Shown: positions 42,169-49,505 of the stretch, one piece after another | How the letters are laid out: each line of letters begins with the position of its first letter | How positions within the stretch are numbered: the stretch's first letter is position 1 | Assembly: GCA_958418185.1 (NCBI GenBank) | Contig: CATZEP010000003.1 | Location: 1 to 64,000, forward strand | From: an uncultured Collinsella sp. | GTDB taxonomy: Bacteria; Actinomycetota; Coriobacteriia; Coriobacteriales; Coriobacteriaceae | Reading direction: 5' to 3' | DNA: 64,000 nucleotides | Notes under the pieces: model-generated | The model's database searches: none | What the model was told of the DNA's origin: nothing | Seen by the model: only the letters and a program-made list of their open reading frames with translations | Program-made: the position numbers and the translations under genes

Positions 42169-42303
42169 ATGAAGCGTACGTATCAGCCTAATAAGCGTAA
42201 GCGTGCCAAGACCCATGGCTTCCGTGCCCGTATGGCCACTAAGGGTGGTCGTGCCGTGCTCGCCCGTCGTCGCGCCAAGGGCCGCAAGCGTCTCACTGTC
42301 TAG
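42169..42303 (+). CDS. rpmH: 50S ribosomal protein L34
   Basis: The 44-aa, highly basic L34 starts [24 protein letters not shown] lies 9 nt upstream of the ATG at 42169, so the longer upstream open frame is not used. rpmH next to rnpA is the usual origin-side arrangement. Confidence 0.98.
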   Translation: MKRTYQPNKRKRAKTHGFRARMATKGGRAVLARRRAKGRKRLTV

Positions 42304-42323
42304 CAGCGATACACACATCTCGC

Positions 42324-42662
42324 ATGAAGACTATTAAGTCTCGGCAAGATTTCGAGCATGTGTTCAGTCAGGGGCGTCGTTTCAATCACCCTCTGATTCG
42401 AATGACCATATGTGAATCGGTTGGCGAAGGCGACTCCGGAAGGGTCGCCTTCGTTGGTGCTAAACGACTCGGTTGTGCTGTCGTGCGCAACCGATCTAAG
42501 CGTGTGATGCGCGAGGCCGCCCGCAGCTGTGGATTTCCCGTTGCGGGTTATGACATCATCTTGTTCGCGACTCCCAAGACGAGGGTTTCCTCGCCGGAGG
42601 AGATGGACAAGGCGTTGCGTTCGCTTATGAAACGCGCCGGCGTTGCCGGGGAGGAGCGATGA
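42324..42662 (+). CDS. rnpA: Ribonuclease P protein component
   Basis: The 112-aa basic protein has the RnpA signature VVRNRSKRVMREA and F-x-GRR-x-H near the start. It assists the RNase P RNA in tRNA 5' maturation. It lies 20 bp after rpmH and overlaps yidD by 4 nt. Confidence 0.96.
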   Translation: MKTIKSRQDFEHVFSQGRRFNHPLIRMTICESVGEGDSGRVAFVGAKRLGCAVVRNRSKRVMREAARSCGFPVAGYDIILFATPKTRVSSPEEMDKALRSLMKRAGVAGEER

Positions 42663-42883
42663 GCAATCACGTTTTGCGACGTGTTGCCATCGCTCCTATT
42701 CGCATATATCAACAGGTTGTTTCGCCCTTATTACCTGACGCCTGCATTTATTACCCAACGTGCTCGCAATACGCCGTTCAGGCGATTGAGAAGTACGGTG
42801 TTTTGAGAGGCTGCTGGCTTGCCGTGAGGCGCATCGCTCGCTGCAATCCCCTGCACGTCGGCGGTTATGACCCTGTGCCTTAG
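42659..42883 (+). CDS. yidD: Membrane protein insertion efficiency factor YidD
   Basis: The 74-aa protein has the family core IRIYQQVVSPLLPDACIYYPTCSQYAVQAI and the C-terminal RCNPLHVGGYDPVP. It overlaps rnpA and precedes yidC. Confidence 0.96.
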   Translation: MSNHVLRRVAIAPIRIYQQVVSPLLPDACIYYPTCSQYAVQAIEKYGVLRGCWLAVRRIARCNPLHVGGYDPVP

Positions 42884-42912
42884 CGGGCACTCGCTATCGG
42901 AGGAAAACTTAC

Positions 42913-43683
42913 ATGTGGGATTGGATCGTTAACATCCTTTTCGAGCTGCTCAAGCTCATCCAGACCTTTGCGGTCGACTGGGGCCTGTCCATCATCATCC
43001 TGGTGGTCATCATCCGTCTGCTGCTGACGCCGCTCATGCTCAAGTCGACCAAGTCGACGGCTCGCATGCAGGTGCTGCAGCCCAAGATGCTCGAGATCCA
43101 GGAGCGCTATGCCGACGATCCCCAGCGTCAGGCCGAGGAGATGCAGAAGTTCTACAGCGAGAACAAGTTCAACCCCATGGCTGGTTGTCTGCCGCTGTTG
43201 ATCCAGATGCCTATCCTGTGTGCCCTGTTTACGCTGCTGCGTAACCTGCCGCAGTACTTTAACGAGGGCACGTTCTCGTTCTTCAACATCCTGCCCGACC
43301 TGACCACCACGCCGAGCGCTTCCTTTGCCGATGGCTTTATGGTTGCACTGCCTGCGCTGGTCTGCCTGATTCTGTTCGCTGTCCTGACCCTGATTCCGCA
43401 GCTCTATATGTCGCGCAACCAAACCGGCCAGCAGGCCCAGAGCATGCGTATGATGGCCGTTGTCATGACGGTCATGATGCTTTGGATGGGCTGGAGCCTT
43501 CCCGTTGGTGTTCTTCTGTACTACGACGTCTCGTCTGCTTGGCAGGTTATCCAGCAGATTTTTGTGACGCAGAAGGTCATTGACAAGGCGAAGGCCGATG
43601 AGGAGGAGCGTCTTAAGAACGCGCCGCTGCAGGTCGAGGTTACTCGTCGCGAGAAGAAGCCGCGCCCGCACAAGAAGAAGTAG
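42913..43683 (+). CDS. yidC: Membrane protein insertase YidC
   Basis: The 256-aa Gram-positive-type insertase lacks the large periplasmic domain. About five hydrophobic segments are visible (for example IIILVVIIRLLLTPLML and ALPALVCLILFAVLTLIP). The region between the first two carries STKSTARMQVLQPKM, typical of the hydrophilic groove loop. The basic C-terminal tail (RREKKPRPHKKK) may bind ribosomes. GGAGG precedes the ATG. Confidence 0.95.
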   Translation: MWDWIVNILFELLKLIQTFAVDWGLSIIILVVIIRLLLTPLMLKSTKSTARMQVLQPKMLEIQERYADDPQRQAEEMQKFYSENKFNPMAGCLPLLIQMPILCALFTLLRNLPQYFNEGTFSFFNILPDLTTTPSASFADGFMVALPALVCLILFAVLTLIPQLYMSRNQTGQQAQSMRMMAVVMTVMMLWMGWSLPVGVLLYYDVSSAWQVIQQIFVTQKVIDKAKADEEERLKNAPLQVEVTRREKKPRPHKKK

Positions 43684-43727
43684 TGGGATAGTATTCTTAT
43701 TTAGGTACCTAACTTTTGGAGTTCGTT

Positions 43728-44297
43728 ATGTCTGAAGAGATCGTCGAGGATATGCTTGAGGAGGTTGCCCCGCGGGTCGCGGGCGATTATCCCGAGATTG
43801 CACAGCGTTACAAGGCTGGTGAAGAGCTGACCGATGAGGAGCTCGACACCATTGCCGATGTGGCTATTTCCATTCTGCGTTCCATCCTTTCGCACTTCGA
43901 TGCGGCGAACTCACCCATCGATGAGTATGAGGGTGACGAGGGCGAGTTGATCCTGGACGTAACTGCTCCTGATCTTGCTGTTCTCATTGGCCGTCATGGA
44001 CGTACCCTCGATGCTCTTCAAGTTATGTTCTCCCTGTTGGTGAGTCGCAAGCTTGGCTTTAGGTATCCGGTCGTCGTCGACGTCGAGGGTTATAAGAGCC
44101 GTCGACAGGACAAGGTTGCTTCTATGGCCCAGTCCGCCGCCGAGCGCGCTATTCGCACTCATAAGAGTGTTTCCCTGCCGCCCATGAATGCCTATGAACG
44201 TCGACTGGTTCATATTGCCCTTCGTGGTAACGATGCTGTTGATACGCATTCTGAGGGCTCTGATCCCGATCGCCATGTTGTGATTGTTGCTCGATAA
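43728..44297 (+). CDS. jag: KH-R3H domain RNA-binding protein Jag/KhpB
   Basis: The 189-aa protein has an acidic N-terminal region, a KH domain (VLIGRHGRTLDALQVMFSLL) and a C-terminal R3H domain (AYERRLVHIALRGNDAV). Jag/KhpB proteins bind RNA with KhpA and affect cell division or elongation. ATG 43728 has GGAG upstream. It completes the rpmH-rnpA-yidD-yidC-jag run and is followed by a strong terminator. Confidence 0.93.
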   Translation: MSEEIVEDMLEEVAPRVAGDYPEIAQRYKAGEELTDEELDTIADVAISILRSILSHFDAANSPIDEYEGDEGELILDVTAPDLAVLIGRHGRTLDALQVMFSLLVSRKLGFRYPVVVDVEGYKSRRQDKVASMAQSAAERAIRTHKSVSLPPMNAYERRLVHIALRGNDAVDTHSEGSDPDRHVVIVAR

Positions 44298-44315
44298 TCT
44301 TCTCGAGTCTATGCT

Positions 44316-44348
44316 AAGGGGACGTGGTTTCCACGTCCCCTTTTTTTT
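44316..44348 (+). terminator. Terminator after jag
   Basis: A 12-bp perfect stem AAGGGGACGTGG / CCACGTCCCCTT with a 3-nt loop is followed by eight T. Confidence 0.92.
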
Positions 44349-44394
44349 GTCAAAAGTTCTCGATACACTGATTTTTGTCAGAAAGGAGCTTCTG

Positions 44395-45132
44395 TTGTTT
44401 GTACTTACTGATCAGCAGACTGACGAGATGCTCAGCCGTCTAACTTCCTATTGCAAAGAGTATTCCTTGAGCGTAACTGATGCTGAGCTGAGGAAATGTA
44501 TCCAGCATTTGGATTTGGTTCTGGAAACAAATAAGACAACCAATCTCACTCGTATTCTTAACGTTGAAGATGCTGCGGTACTTCATATCCTCGACTCACT
44601 TGTTTTGCTTCCTTATGTCAATAAGGCTCCTGATGGAGCTTTGCTCGATATGGGAACAGGCGCAGGCTTCCCTGGTATTCCATTAACGATAACTACGCAT
44701 CGTAAAGCTACTTATATTGACTCTGTTGGCAAAAAGGTTGATGCTGTCAATTCTTTTGTTCATGCTCTCGGATTGAAATATGGTCATGCAGTCCATGATC
44801 GCCTTGAAGAATATGCTCGAAGCCATAAGAAGCAGTTCTCTGTCGTAACCGCCCGCGCGCTGGCCCCTCTACCGATTCTTGTTGAGTATGCAGCTCCGTA
44901 TCTCAAAGATGGAGGGTTATTTGTTATCACGAAGGGCAATCCATCTGATGAGGAGCTTGCTTCCGGCATGTCGGCCGCTAAGATCTGTGGCTTCACTTTG
45001 CTTCTGAATGACTCAATCGATTTGCCAGAGGGCTTGGGCCACAGGGAGTTCATTGTTCTTAAGAAGAGTCATCCAGCATCCGTTTCATTGCCTCGTGCAA
45101 ATGGCATGGCAAAGAAGAATCCGCTTGCCTAG
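44395..45132 (+). CDS. rsmG: 16S rRNA (guanine527-N7)-methyltransferase RsmG
   Basis: The 245-aa methyltransferase has the SAM motif LLDMGTGAGFPGIPL and RsmG blocks NKTTNLTRI and VTARALAPL. A TTG at 44395 is the likely start because AAAGGAG is 6 nt upstream. An upstream start would lie inside the preceding terminator. It methylates G527 of 16S rRNA. This gene is visibly more AT-rich in codon use than its neighbours. Confidence 0.93.
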   Translation: MFVLTDQQTDEMLSRLTSYCKEYSLSVTDAELRKCIQHLDLVLETNKTTNLTRILNVEDAAVLHILDSLVLLPYVNKAPDGALLDMGTGAGFPGIPLTITTHRKATYIDSVGKKVDAVNSFVHALGLKYGHAVHDRLEEYARSHKKQFSVVTARALAPLPILVEYAAPYLKDGGLFVITKGNPSDEELASGMSAAKICGFTLLLNDSIDLPEGLGHREFIVLKKSHPASVSLPRANGMAKKNPLA

Positions 45133-45133
45133 A

Positions 45134-45149
45134 TGTTTCACGTGAAACA
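45134..45149. promoter_or_regulatory. parS site 1
   Basis: A perfect TGTTTCACGTGAAACA palindrome, the standard ParB-binding centromere sequence. Confidence 0.95.
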
Positions 45150-45172
45150 TAATGGATACTAACAACTTGCAC

Positions 45173-45188
45173 TGTTTCACGTGAAACA
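45173..45188. promoter_or_regulatory. parS site 2
   Basis: A second perfect 16-bp parS, 23 bp after site 1. Confidence 0.95.
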
Positions 45189-45211
45189 TGGCGGTTGATA
45201 TCGAATCGGAA

Positions 45212-45227
45212 TGTTTCACGTGAAACA
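45212..45227. promoter_or_regulatory. parS site 3
   Basis: A third perfect parS, 23 bp after site 2 and 39 bp before the parA start. The three sites have identical 39-bp periodicity. Confidence 0.95.
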
Positions 45228-45266
45228 TCCTCCGTTTGACAGCTTTAATACACACCAGGAGGGACC

Positions 45267-46067
45267 GTGGGATTTCGCGACGTTAAGCGTTCTAAGAGCG
45301 CTAAAGACACGCGTATTATTGCAATCATCAATCAAAAAGGCGGCGTCGGTAAGTCAACGACGGCTGTAAACCTTGCAGCAGCACTGGGTGAGCAGGGTCG
45401 CAAGACACTGATTGTCGATTTTGATCCGCAGGGAAACAGCACCAGTGGATTCGGAATTGAAAAAGAAGACCTTGATCAATGCATCTATGATGCATTGCTG
45501 AATGATGTGCCGGCAGAATCGCTTGTTCTTGATACAAATTGTAAAAAGGTATTCGTTATTCCGGCGACAATTCAGCTTGCAGGCGCTGAAATTGAGCTCG
45601 TAAGCGCAATTGCTCGTGAAACCCGCCTCAAAGATTTGCTTGAGCCGATTCAGGACGAGTTCGATTTTATATTCATCGACTGTCCTCCTTCGCTTGGCCT
45701 GCTTACTATCAACGCCCTGACCGCAGCAGATAGCGTTTTGATTCCGATCCAGTGCGAGTATTACGCACTCGAGGGCGTTACGAAGCTGCTTGAGTCAATG
45801 AAGATGGTTAAATCACGTCTGAACAAGGGCTTAGACACCTATGGCGTGCTTATGACGATGTATGACTCGCGTACTTCACTCTCGAATCAGGTCGTTGAGG
45901 AAGTTCAGTCGTACTTTGGTGATAAGGCTTTTAAGACCCTAATTCCCCGTACCGTAAAAATCTCCGAGGCTCCGTCTTTTGGAGAGCCGGTAATTACCTA
46001 TGCACCTCAAAATAAGGGTGCAAAAGCGTATATGAACCTTGCTAAAGAGGTGATTAAGCGTGCCTAG
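45267..46067 (+). CDS. parA: Chromosome partitioning ATPase ParA/Soj
   Basis: The 266-aa MinD/ParA-type ATPase has a deviant Walker A NQKGGVGKSTTA (residues 22-33), the partner motif DFDPQGNSTSG and Walker B FIFIDCPPSLG. It drives ParB-parS segregation. The GTG start has CAGGAGG upstream. It overlaps parB by 8 nt. Confidence 0.96.
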   Translation: MGFRDVKRSKSAKDTRIIAIINQKGGVGKSTTAVNLAAALGEQGRKTLIVDFDPQGNSTSGFGIEKEDLDQCIYDALLNDVPAESLVLDTNCKKVFVIPATIQLAGAEIELVSAIARETRLKDLLEPIQDEFDFIFIDCPPSLGLLTINALTAADSVLIPIQCEYYALEGVTKLLESMKMVKSRLNKGLDTYGVLMTMYDSRTSLSNQVVEEVQSYFGDKAFKTLIPRTVKISEAPSFGEPVITYAPQNKGAKAYMNLAKEVIKRA

Positions 46068-46965
46068 TCCTAAGAAGCGCGGCGGCTTGGGTCGTGGTCT
46101 CAATGCACTGGTCTCAGAAGCTGAATATGAGACTGGTGGATCTGCAGCGTCAGCATCAAATGCCGCTTCGGAAACTAAGCTTCCAATCGAAGACATCGTT
46201 CCGAACCCAAATCAGCCACGAATTCATTTCAATGAGACCGAGCTTCGAGAGTTGAGTGAGTCAATTCAGGAGCATGGCGTTCTTCAGCCGCTTCTTGTGC
46301 GCAAGCACGGTAATGGCTATGAGATTATCGCGGGTGAGCGCCGTTATCAGGCTTCGAAACTTGCGGGTCTTGAGGAGCTCCCTGTCATCATTAAAGATGT
46401 TGATGATGAGCAGATGCTTGCACTCGCGCTGATTGAAAACCTTCAGCGCTCTGACCTTAACCCCGTCGAAGAGGCAAAGGGATATCGACAGCTCATCGAT
46501 GCGAGTGGTATGACTCAAGAAGCCTTGTCAAAGGCTGTCAGCAAGTCTCGTTCCTCAATCACCAATTCGTTGCGCCTGCTTGATCTTCCAGAGGTAGTTC
46601 AGCAGATGATCTTCGAAGGCAAGCTGACTGCTGGTCATGCTCGTGCAATTCTTGCTGTTCCGTATGAAGATGCGCGCATTAAACTTGCAGAGAAAGTTGT
46701 TGCAGAGGGTTTGTCTGTCCGTGCGACAGAAAATCTTGCTCCACTGTTTTCTGCCGGAGAGACGCCTAAAACACCTCGCCCTGCAACGCCTCAGTCTTTT
46801 AAGAAAGCTGCACGCGTTCTGCGTCAGGTGTTTAACACAAACGTTCGCGTCAAGAGCTCGCGCGGCAAGAATAAGATCGAGATCGAGTTTAAGGATGAGG
46901 AAGAGCTGTCTCGCATTCTTGGCGAGATGATTCAACTTGATCAGGGAGGTCGGGATGAAGAGTAA
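46060..46965 (+). CDS. parB: Chromosome partitioning protein ParB/Spo0J
   Basis: The 301-aa protein has the N-terminal ParA-stimulating KKRGGLGRGLNAL. The CTPase/ParB core follows with IVPNPNQPR and GERRYQASKLAGL, then a helix-turn-helix and the C-terminal dimerisation region. The GTG start is coupled to parA. It binds the three parS sites upstream of parA. Confidence 0.96.
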   Translation: MPSPKKRGGLGRGLNALVSEAEYETGGSAASASNAASETKLPIEDIVPNPNQPRIHFNETELRELSESIQEHGVLQPLLVRKHGNGYEIIAGERRYQASKLAGLEELPVIIKDVDDEQMLALALIENLQRSDLNPVEEAKGYRQLIDASGMTQEALSKAVSKSRSSITNSLRLLDLPEVVQQMIFEGKLTAGHARAILAVPYEDARIKLAEKVVAEGLSVRATENLAPLFSAGETPKTPRPATPQSFKKAARVLRQVFNTNVRVKSSRGKNKIEIEFKDEEELSRILGEMIQLDQGGRDEE

Positions 46966-47209
46966 AGTTCTGACTGCTCTTGCTTTGGCTGCAACTGTAG
47001 CGGTTGGTGCGTTTGCGGGATTTAAGGTCGCTACAGATGATGAATTACGTGGTCGTCTGCTTCGCGGAGCGCAAGATATCGTCGATACGTCCAAAAAGAA
47101 AATGGATGTTATGACCGAGGATGTCGCTATGCGTACAGCTCAGGTAACTAAGAATCCTAAGATTAATCAAGATTGGGTTAATCATCAATGGGAAAATGTA
47201 GGCTTTTAG
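46955..47209 (+). CDS. Small single-pass membrane/secreted protein (YtxH-like)
   Basis: The 84-aa protein has a hydrophobic N-terminus (LTALALAATVAVGAFAGFKVA) and a charged amphipathic tail with ELRGRLLRGAQDIVDTSKKK. GGGAGG precedes the ATG, which lies inside the 3' end of parB (11-nt overlap). It resembles YtxH/YtxC-type small envelope proteins, but the match is weak. The function is unknown. Confidence 0.7.
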   Translation: MKSKVLTALALAATVAVGAFAGFKVATDDELRGRLLRGAQDIVDTSKKKMDVMTEDVAMRTAQVTKNPKINQDWVNHQWENVGF

Positions 47210-47236
47210 GTACCTAACAATTACTAGCCTTTATTG

Positions 47237-47274
47237 AAGGGGTCCTTCTCTGAACGCCAGAACGGGGACCCCTT
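47237..47274 (+). terminator. Terminator of the parAB operon
   Basis: AAGGGGTCC / GGACCCCTT stem with a 20-nt loop and TTATTTCTT tail. Confidence 0.75.
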
Positions 47275-47330
47275 ATTTCTTGCGAAAAAGTGTTGAACAA
47301 CTGCGCCATACAGATTAATGATAGATATGA

Positions 47331-47366
47331 AACGGCCCCGGTTGCAATTAGGCAACCGGGGCCGTT
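47331..47366 (-). terminator. Hairpin downstream of rlmN
   Basis: A 15-bp perfect stem AACGGCCCCGGTTGC / GCAACCGGGGCCGTT lies 36 bp beyond the rlmN stop. The minus-strand exit has only TTTCATA, so termination is probable but not textbook. Confidence 0.65.
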
Positions 47367-47369
47367 CGA

Positions 47370-47385
47370 TGTTTCACATGAAACG
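47370..47385. promoter_or_regulatory. Degenerate parS-like site
   Basis: TGTTTCACATGAAACG differs from parS at two positions. It lies between the parAB and rlmN terminators, 2.1 kb from the perfect cluster. Confidence 0.4.
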
Positions 47386-47401
47386 TTTAGGTTAGTCTCC
47401 C

Positions 47402-48454
47402 CTACGCGTTCTTCTGAATCTTGAAGCGCTGCTTGAGCTGGCCGCAAGCAGCGTCGATATCGTTGCCACGAGAGTTACGGATCGTGGTCTCAATGCCACG
47501 GGACTCAAGACGACGCTGAAGGTCTTCAACCTTATGAATCGGCGACGGCTTGAGAGGACTGCCTTCGATATCGTTGAGCTGGATCAGGTTGACGTGGCAC
47601 AGCGTGCCCTCGCAGAAGTCGCAGAGCGCCTGCATCTCGGGGTTGGTGTCATTGACGCCCTCGATCATGGCGTATTCGTATGTCGGACGGCGGCCGGTCT
47701 TTTCGGTGTAGAGCTGAAGAGCCTCGTGAAGGCGCAAAAGCGTGTACTTCTTAACGCCCGGCATGAGCTTATTGCGCGTGGACTGAATGGCAGAGTGCAG
47801 CGAGACGGCGAGCGTGAACTGCTCGGGAACGTCGGCAAACTTGCGAATACCAGGAATGACGCCGCTGGTGGAGACAGTGAGATGACGTGCTCCAATACCG
47901 ATTCCATCCGTGTCATTAAGAATACGCAGTGCCTTGAGGACCTCGTCGTAGTTGGCGAAAGGCTCACCCTGGCCCATGAACACGACGCTCGTCGCGCGCT
48001 CACCAAAGTCGTTGGAAACGTGGAGTACCTGGTCAACGATCTCCTGGGCGGTCAGCGAGCGCTTGAGGCCGTTCAGGCCGGTAGCGCAAAAAGCGCAACC
48101 CATGCCACAGCCGGCTTGGGTGGATACACAGACAGACAGCTTGTTGCGACGAGGCATGCCGACGGTCTCGACGGAGATGCCGTCGTGGTACTCGAGTAGG
48201 TATTTACGAGAGCCATCCTTAGACACCTGCTTGGTGAGCTCGGTCGGCGTGTCGAAGGCAAATGTCTCCTTCAGCTGCTCGCGGAAGGCCTTGGGAAGGT
48301 TAGTCATGTCATCAAACGAACAAACGTTCTTCTCAAAAACCCATTCAATGAGCTGCTTTGCGCGAAAAGCGGGTTGGCCGAGTTCGGCGACAAGTTCGCG
48401 AATATCGTTTTGGCTCAAGTCGCGAATGTCCTGAGATTTAGTCCTGGGATTCAT
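47402..48454 (-). CDS. rlmN: Dual-specificity rRNA/tRNA adenine C2-methyltransferase RlmN
   Basis: The 350-aa radical-SAM enzyme has the CxxxCxxC cluster motif (C116, C120, C123 in CGMGCAFCATG), GQGEP, and the C-terminal catalytic Cys near residue 337 (NDIDAACGQL). It methylates A2503 of 23S rRNA and A37 of some tRNAs. Length is typical. Confidence 0.97.
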   Translation of the reverse strand: MNPRTKSQDIRDLSQNDIRELVAELGQPAFRAKQLIEWVFEKNVCSFDDMTNLPKAFREQLKETFAFDTPTELTKQVSKDGSRKYLLEYHDGISVETVGMPRRNKLSVCVSTQAGCGMGCAFCATGLNGLKRSLTAQEIVDQVLHVSNDFGERATSVVFMGQGEPFANYDEVLKALRILNDTDGIGIGARHLTVSTSGVIPGIRKFADVPEQFTLAVSLHSAIQSTRNKLMPGVKKYTLLRLHEALQLYTEKTGRRPTYEYAMIEGVNDTNPEMQALCDFCEGTLCHVNLIQLNDIEGSPLKPSPIHKVEDLQRRLESRGIETTIRNSRGNDIDAACGQLKQRFKIQKNA

Positions 48455-48539
48455 GGAAGCCTTTCGATTTTGGGGAAACGTAGAGGGTATCGCTACAATA
48501 TGGTATCAGCTGCAGGAATTATAGAGGAGGAGTCTGCCC

Positions 48540-49505
48540 ATGCCGGGTAAAAGCCTAGAGAACATGCACGTAGCGGTCTTGGCGGGCGGCCATTCCGCCG
48601 AACGCGAGATTTCGCTCAATTCGGGAAAGAATGTCGTGGTGGCACTGAAGGAGGCCGGCTACACCTCGGTGGAGCTGCTCGACGCCGCTGCCGATGACTT
48701 TATGGTGACTATGGCGACCGGTGGCTTCGACGTGGCATTTATCGCCATGCACGGCGCCGGCGGTGAGGATGGCGCCATGCAGGGGGCCATGGAGACGCTG
48801 GGTATTCCCTACACGGCGTCAGGCGTGCTCGCCAGCGCATGTGGCGCCGATAAAGAGGTTTCAAAACTTCTGTATGCCAGGGCGGGCATCCCCATTGCCC
48901 CCGGCCTGGCGCTTGAGGCGGGCGACGAGGTCGATATCAATCGTATCGTCGAGATTTGTGGCGAGCGGTGCTTTGTAAAGCCCGCCGTCAACGGCTCCAG
49001 CTACGGCATTTCGCTCGTTCACGAGCCCTCAGAGCTGCCGGCGGCAATCGCCAAGGCTTTTGAGTACGGCGATAAAGTGCTGGTCGAAAAGTGCATCGAG
49101 GGAACCGAGATCACTGTGGGCGTGTACGGCGAGGACGACGTGCGCGCGCTGCCGATTGTGGAGATTCGCAAGCCTGAGGACTGCGAGTTCTACGACCTGG
49201 ATGTGAAGTACGTCGACCCCACAGACATCCACCGCATTCCGGCGCAGATTTCGCCCGAAAACTATGCGCGTGCCCAGGAACTTGCCTGTGCGGCCCATAA
49301 GGCCCTCGGCTGTCTGGGCGTTTCGCGCAGCGATTTTATCGTGAGCGAGGACGGCCCTGTCATTCTCGAGACCAACACCATTCCCGGCATGACCGATACG
49401 TCGCTGTATCCCGATGAGATTCGCCATACCGACGACATGACGTTCCCGCAGGTGTGCGACAGCCTGATCCGTATGGGTCTCCGCCGGGCGGGCGTTGCAT
49501 GCTAA
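48540..49505 (+). CDS. ddl: D-alanine-D-alanine ligase
   Basis: The 321-aa ATP-grasp ligase has VLAGGHSAEREISLNSG, HGAGGEDGAMQGAMETLGIPYT, CFVKPAVNGSSYGIS and ETNTIPGMTDTS. It joins two D-Ala for peptidoglycan precursors. The last codons overlap the next gene (ATG at 49499). Confidence 0.95.
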   Translation: MPGKSLENMHVAVLAGGHSAEREISLNSGKNVVVALKEAGYTSVELLDAAADDFMVTMATGGFDVAFIAMHGAGGEDGAMQGAMETLGIPYTASGVLASACGADKEVSKLLYARAGIPIAPGLALEAGDEVDINRIVEICGERCFVKPAVNGSSYGISLVHEPSELPAAIAKAFEYGDKVLVEKCIEGTEITVGVYGEDDVRALPIVEIRKPEDCEFYDLDVKYVDPTDIHRIPAQISPENYARAQELACAAHKALGCLGVSRSDFIVSEDGPVILETNTIPGMTDTSLYPDEIRHTDDMTFPQVCDSLIRMGLRRAGVAC

